This document shows positions 52,901 through 55,900 of a DNA stretch of 64,000 nucleotides, in pieces. The stretch covers positions 43,713,430-43,777,429 of the forward strand of contig NC_087065.1 in NCBI RefSeq assembly GCF_963678635.1. The letters are read 5' to 3'. A program made the position numbers and the translations under genes. Below the pieces are notes generated by a model. The model did no database searches, was not told the DNA's origin, and saw only the letters and a list, made by a program, of their open reading frames with translations. Each line of letters starts with the position of its first letter. Position 1 is the stretch's first letter. The stretch comes from Symsagittifera roscoffensis (lineage: Eukaryota > Xenacoelomorpha > Acoela > Convolutidae).

Positions 52901-55900
52901 TTTTTTCAGCCATAGTTTTTGACAATGAACATTGTTTGTGTTCAAGCCCGTTTTCTGAAAAATCAATAGTTACTTAGATATAAGATGATGTAACATGAAC
53001 TTGATGACTACATATGATTAGGCAAAACTTGAACAATGCATATTTTTTAGACACAGTTTTTGGAGTTGAGCAACTTTCATGTATATAACTTTGGTCAAAA
53101 ATAACAGTTTGTGAAATTAAAGTTGATGTATTATGACCTTGATTAGACATACTACCCATGATGAGGCAACAATCTAAACAAGTATATATTTCCTTGGGTA
53201 GATTTCTATGCCGAGCAGTTTTTATGATCATATTTTTGGTCAAGAAATCAAAATGTGAAGAATAACTCTTGGCTCAAATTTTCAAGTTAAGCAGTTAAAA
53301 TTACATGTTCTTGGCACATTTTAACTGCTTGGTATATATGGATTTACTACTTTTCTGACTTTGCCCAGGGAATTTTATATGAAACAGTCAGACTTTTAAG
53401 CTATTACGTGTTTCATGCTTATGCATATTTTTGAAGTACAGCTCAAAAGAATCTATGCATTATAAATTACCTCGTTGAAACTATCCAACAATCACAGGAG
53501 AGGTTTAAACGCTACAAAGAACTTAAGGTTTTAGGACTAGTTAGATAGGCATAAGGTATGAGAGCTCTGAAACAATATAGAACAATTAATGACCCGTTTG
53601 AAACATTGTAGAACAATGTAAAACATTTCTGATCATGATCTTTCTCGCGCCCTGCTAACCCCCCCCCCCCCCCCCCCGAATGGTGAGGTTCCTTGTTCAA
53701 AATGATGAAACTAGAGTTGAGCTCACGGTTCAGGCGAGTGCATGGGTGCGTCGTGGTGTCTGATATACTGAGTGCAGGGGAACACTTTGAAAGCCAGGCA
53801 GGCGAGGAAGTCACGTGCAGATACCAACCCAGATACTGGACACAGTTTGAACCCGCTCGCTTCTGAAATGTGTGAACAATTATATGAAAGATTAATAATT
53901 GGTTTATTGTAGAGCTCAATTAGCATCAGTATCGATTAAATCGGAATAACTTTCAAGCTCAGAAATTTCACGAATGAGGAGAAGTTGATTTTTAAAAATT
54001 TTAAAAAAGGGTGAACGCATTGTGCATAATTTGCTTTTACACGAAGAGAATGTTTAATTACATAACAAATAGTTTCAACTAACTGTACAGATAATCGGAT
54101 AGATCCTGCAGCTGCGGAATTCTCTCGCTGCTAAAACAAATTTTTAAATTTAAAAACATTTATAATTATTAATCCAGCCGATTTTTAAAACGTATTATCC
54201 ATCCTTTTTGTCTAACCTGATAATCTTGTCGGTTTTCAACTTTTTGAAATATTTTAAGTAGTTTTCACAAGCATGTGTTTCGTGTAATATGGAGAGGTTC
54301 ACGAACGCCTCCTTCCAAGTCGCTGTTTCTAGTTCAGTGTATACAACACGAGGCACCTCAGAGCCACTAAAATAATAGAGCAATCAATGCATTGTTAACT
54401 TTTTATTTTAGCATTTCAGCCTCCACTAGTACGACGGAAGGTTTAAAGAGTAAGACAAACGTCACAAAAAAACTTCCTACAGATGTTCATCTCATCATTT
54501 TTCAAAAAATAAGGAATGTGTGATGATTTTCTTGTGGGTTACATTCCGATTTCGTCCTACTGTAATTGAATGACAGATTTCGCCCCATTTTTAACATTCT
54601 CTCCCAGTGACCTTGGGGTTGGCAAAATCGTTACACAAATAGCTCGATTGTTGACATTAGATATTTCAAAATAATCGAGTAGAAATGGATAACTGTTCCG
54701 ACTACTTCACGAAGTTGGAAGGAGCCATGGCGAAGGGTGGGTTGTTTTTCTGACGCATTTTGTGCACGTCGAAGAAAGCTTTTAGGTGATCAACTGTGGT
54801 GTCAAATTGAAACTCTTTCAATCGTTCTTTGGATTTCAAAAAGAACTACTTTAAGAACTGTCTCAGTGTCGAAAAGAAACCAGTCTGAATTTTTTTTACT
54901 TCTAAAGACTAATTTTTCAGAACGGAAATTTACGATTGAATATTCAATCTAATTGGTATTCTTTTTTTCAGTATTTTGGCTGTTTTTGATTATGGCTCAT
55001 TAACCAATTCAATCTCCCTTCAAAACCAAAAAAAAACCAAGATAAACAGTTTTTATTTGGACTAAATCTGTAGTGGGACGAAATCTGTTGGCACCATTTA
55101 AATTTCTCATAAACTTCTGCTCAAATTTTACTTTTTGCGAGTTAAGTCGTAGTGAAATTTCAATAGTTAAAGAACCAACCTCATCTGAGCTGATTGCTTC
55201 AGCTTGAAAAAATTTTTGAATTTTTTTTTTCAAATTTTCAAAGATTAGAAAAATTGTAATTGCTATCTTGTGAATCAATACAAGATTTCAAAAAGGCTGC
55301 AGGTCACTACAGACAAACAATCATTCACTGTGCATAAACAGAAAAATTTGTGTTCACTTACTGTTGGTATTGTTCTGCTAGCTTAGCTATTTCAGCTCGC
55401 CTGCTGCGGTATACCACGTCATTGAAACCCTACAAGCTTGCTCATTAGCTAATTTAACATCAGTTTGGTTCCAATTATCAAAAAGAAAGAAACAAAGACA
55501 AACTCTACCGGATGATCTTTGTCGAGGCTCGGATCAAAGGACGACAGAACATTTTTGCATTTGTTCAATTCCAATATACTGCGTGGGTACCAAACCTCTA
55601 AAATGAACCAAATAATGATTATCTTTGTTTTAAAAGAAACAAGACTGCTCGTATCAGGGCGAAGCCCTGAATGTTCCGACTGCCTTTTAAGGTTTTATGG
55701 AGCAGTAATAACATTAAAAATTAAATGTAATAAAATTTAAAAAAAAAATTAAATTTGAATTTTTTTAAATGAAAATCCTCCCCCCACACGCCATTTAAAG
55801 TACAAAAAGATAGATTTAGCTCCTTGTAACAATTCAATTATGGCAAATAAGCTTCTTTCAACCAATTTGGAACGATTTTAAGACGGATTAACTCTCCGCT

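Noticed and set aside
53512-53919. 135-codon (-) frame across the TH exon
   Set aside because: It reads the exon in the wrong frame; the correct frame has the hydroxylase motifs and ends at the splice sites.
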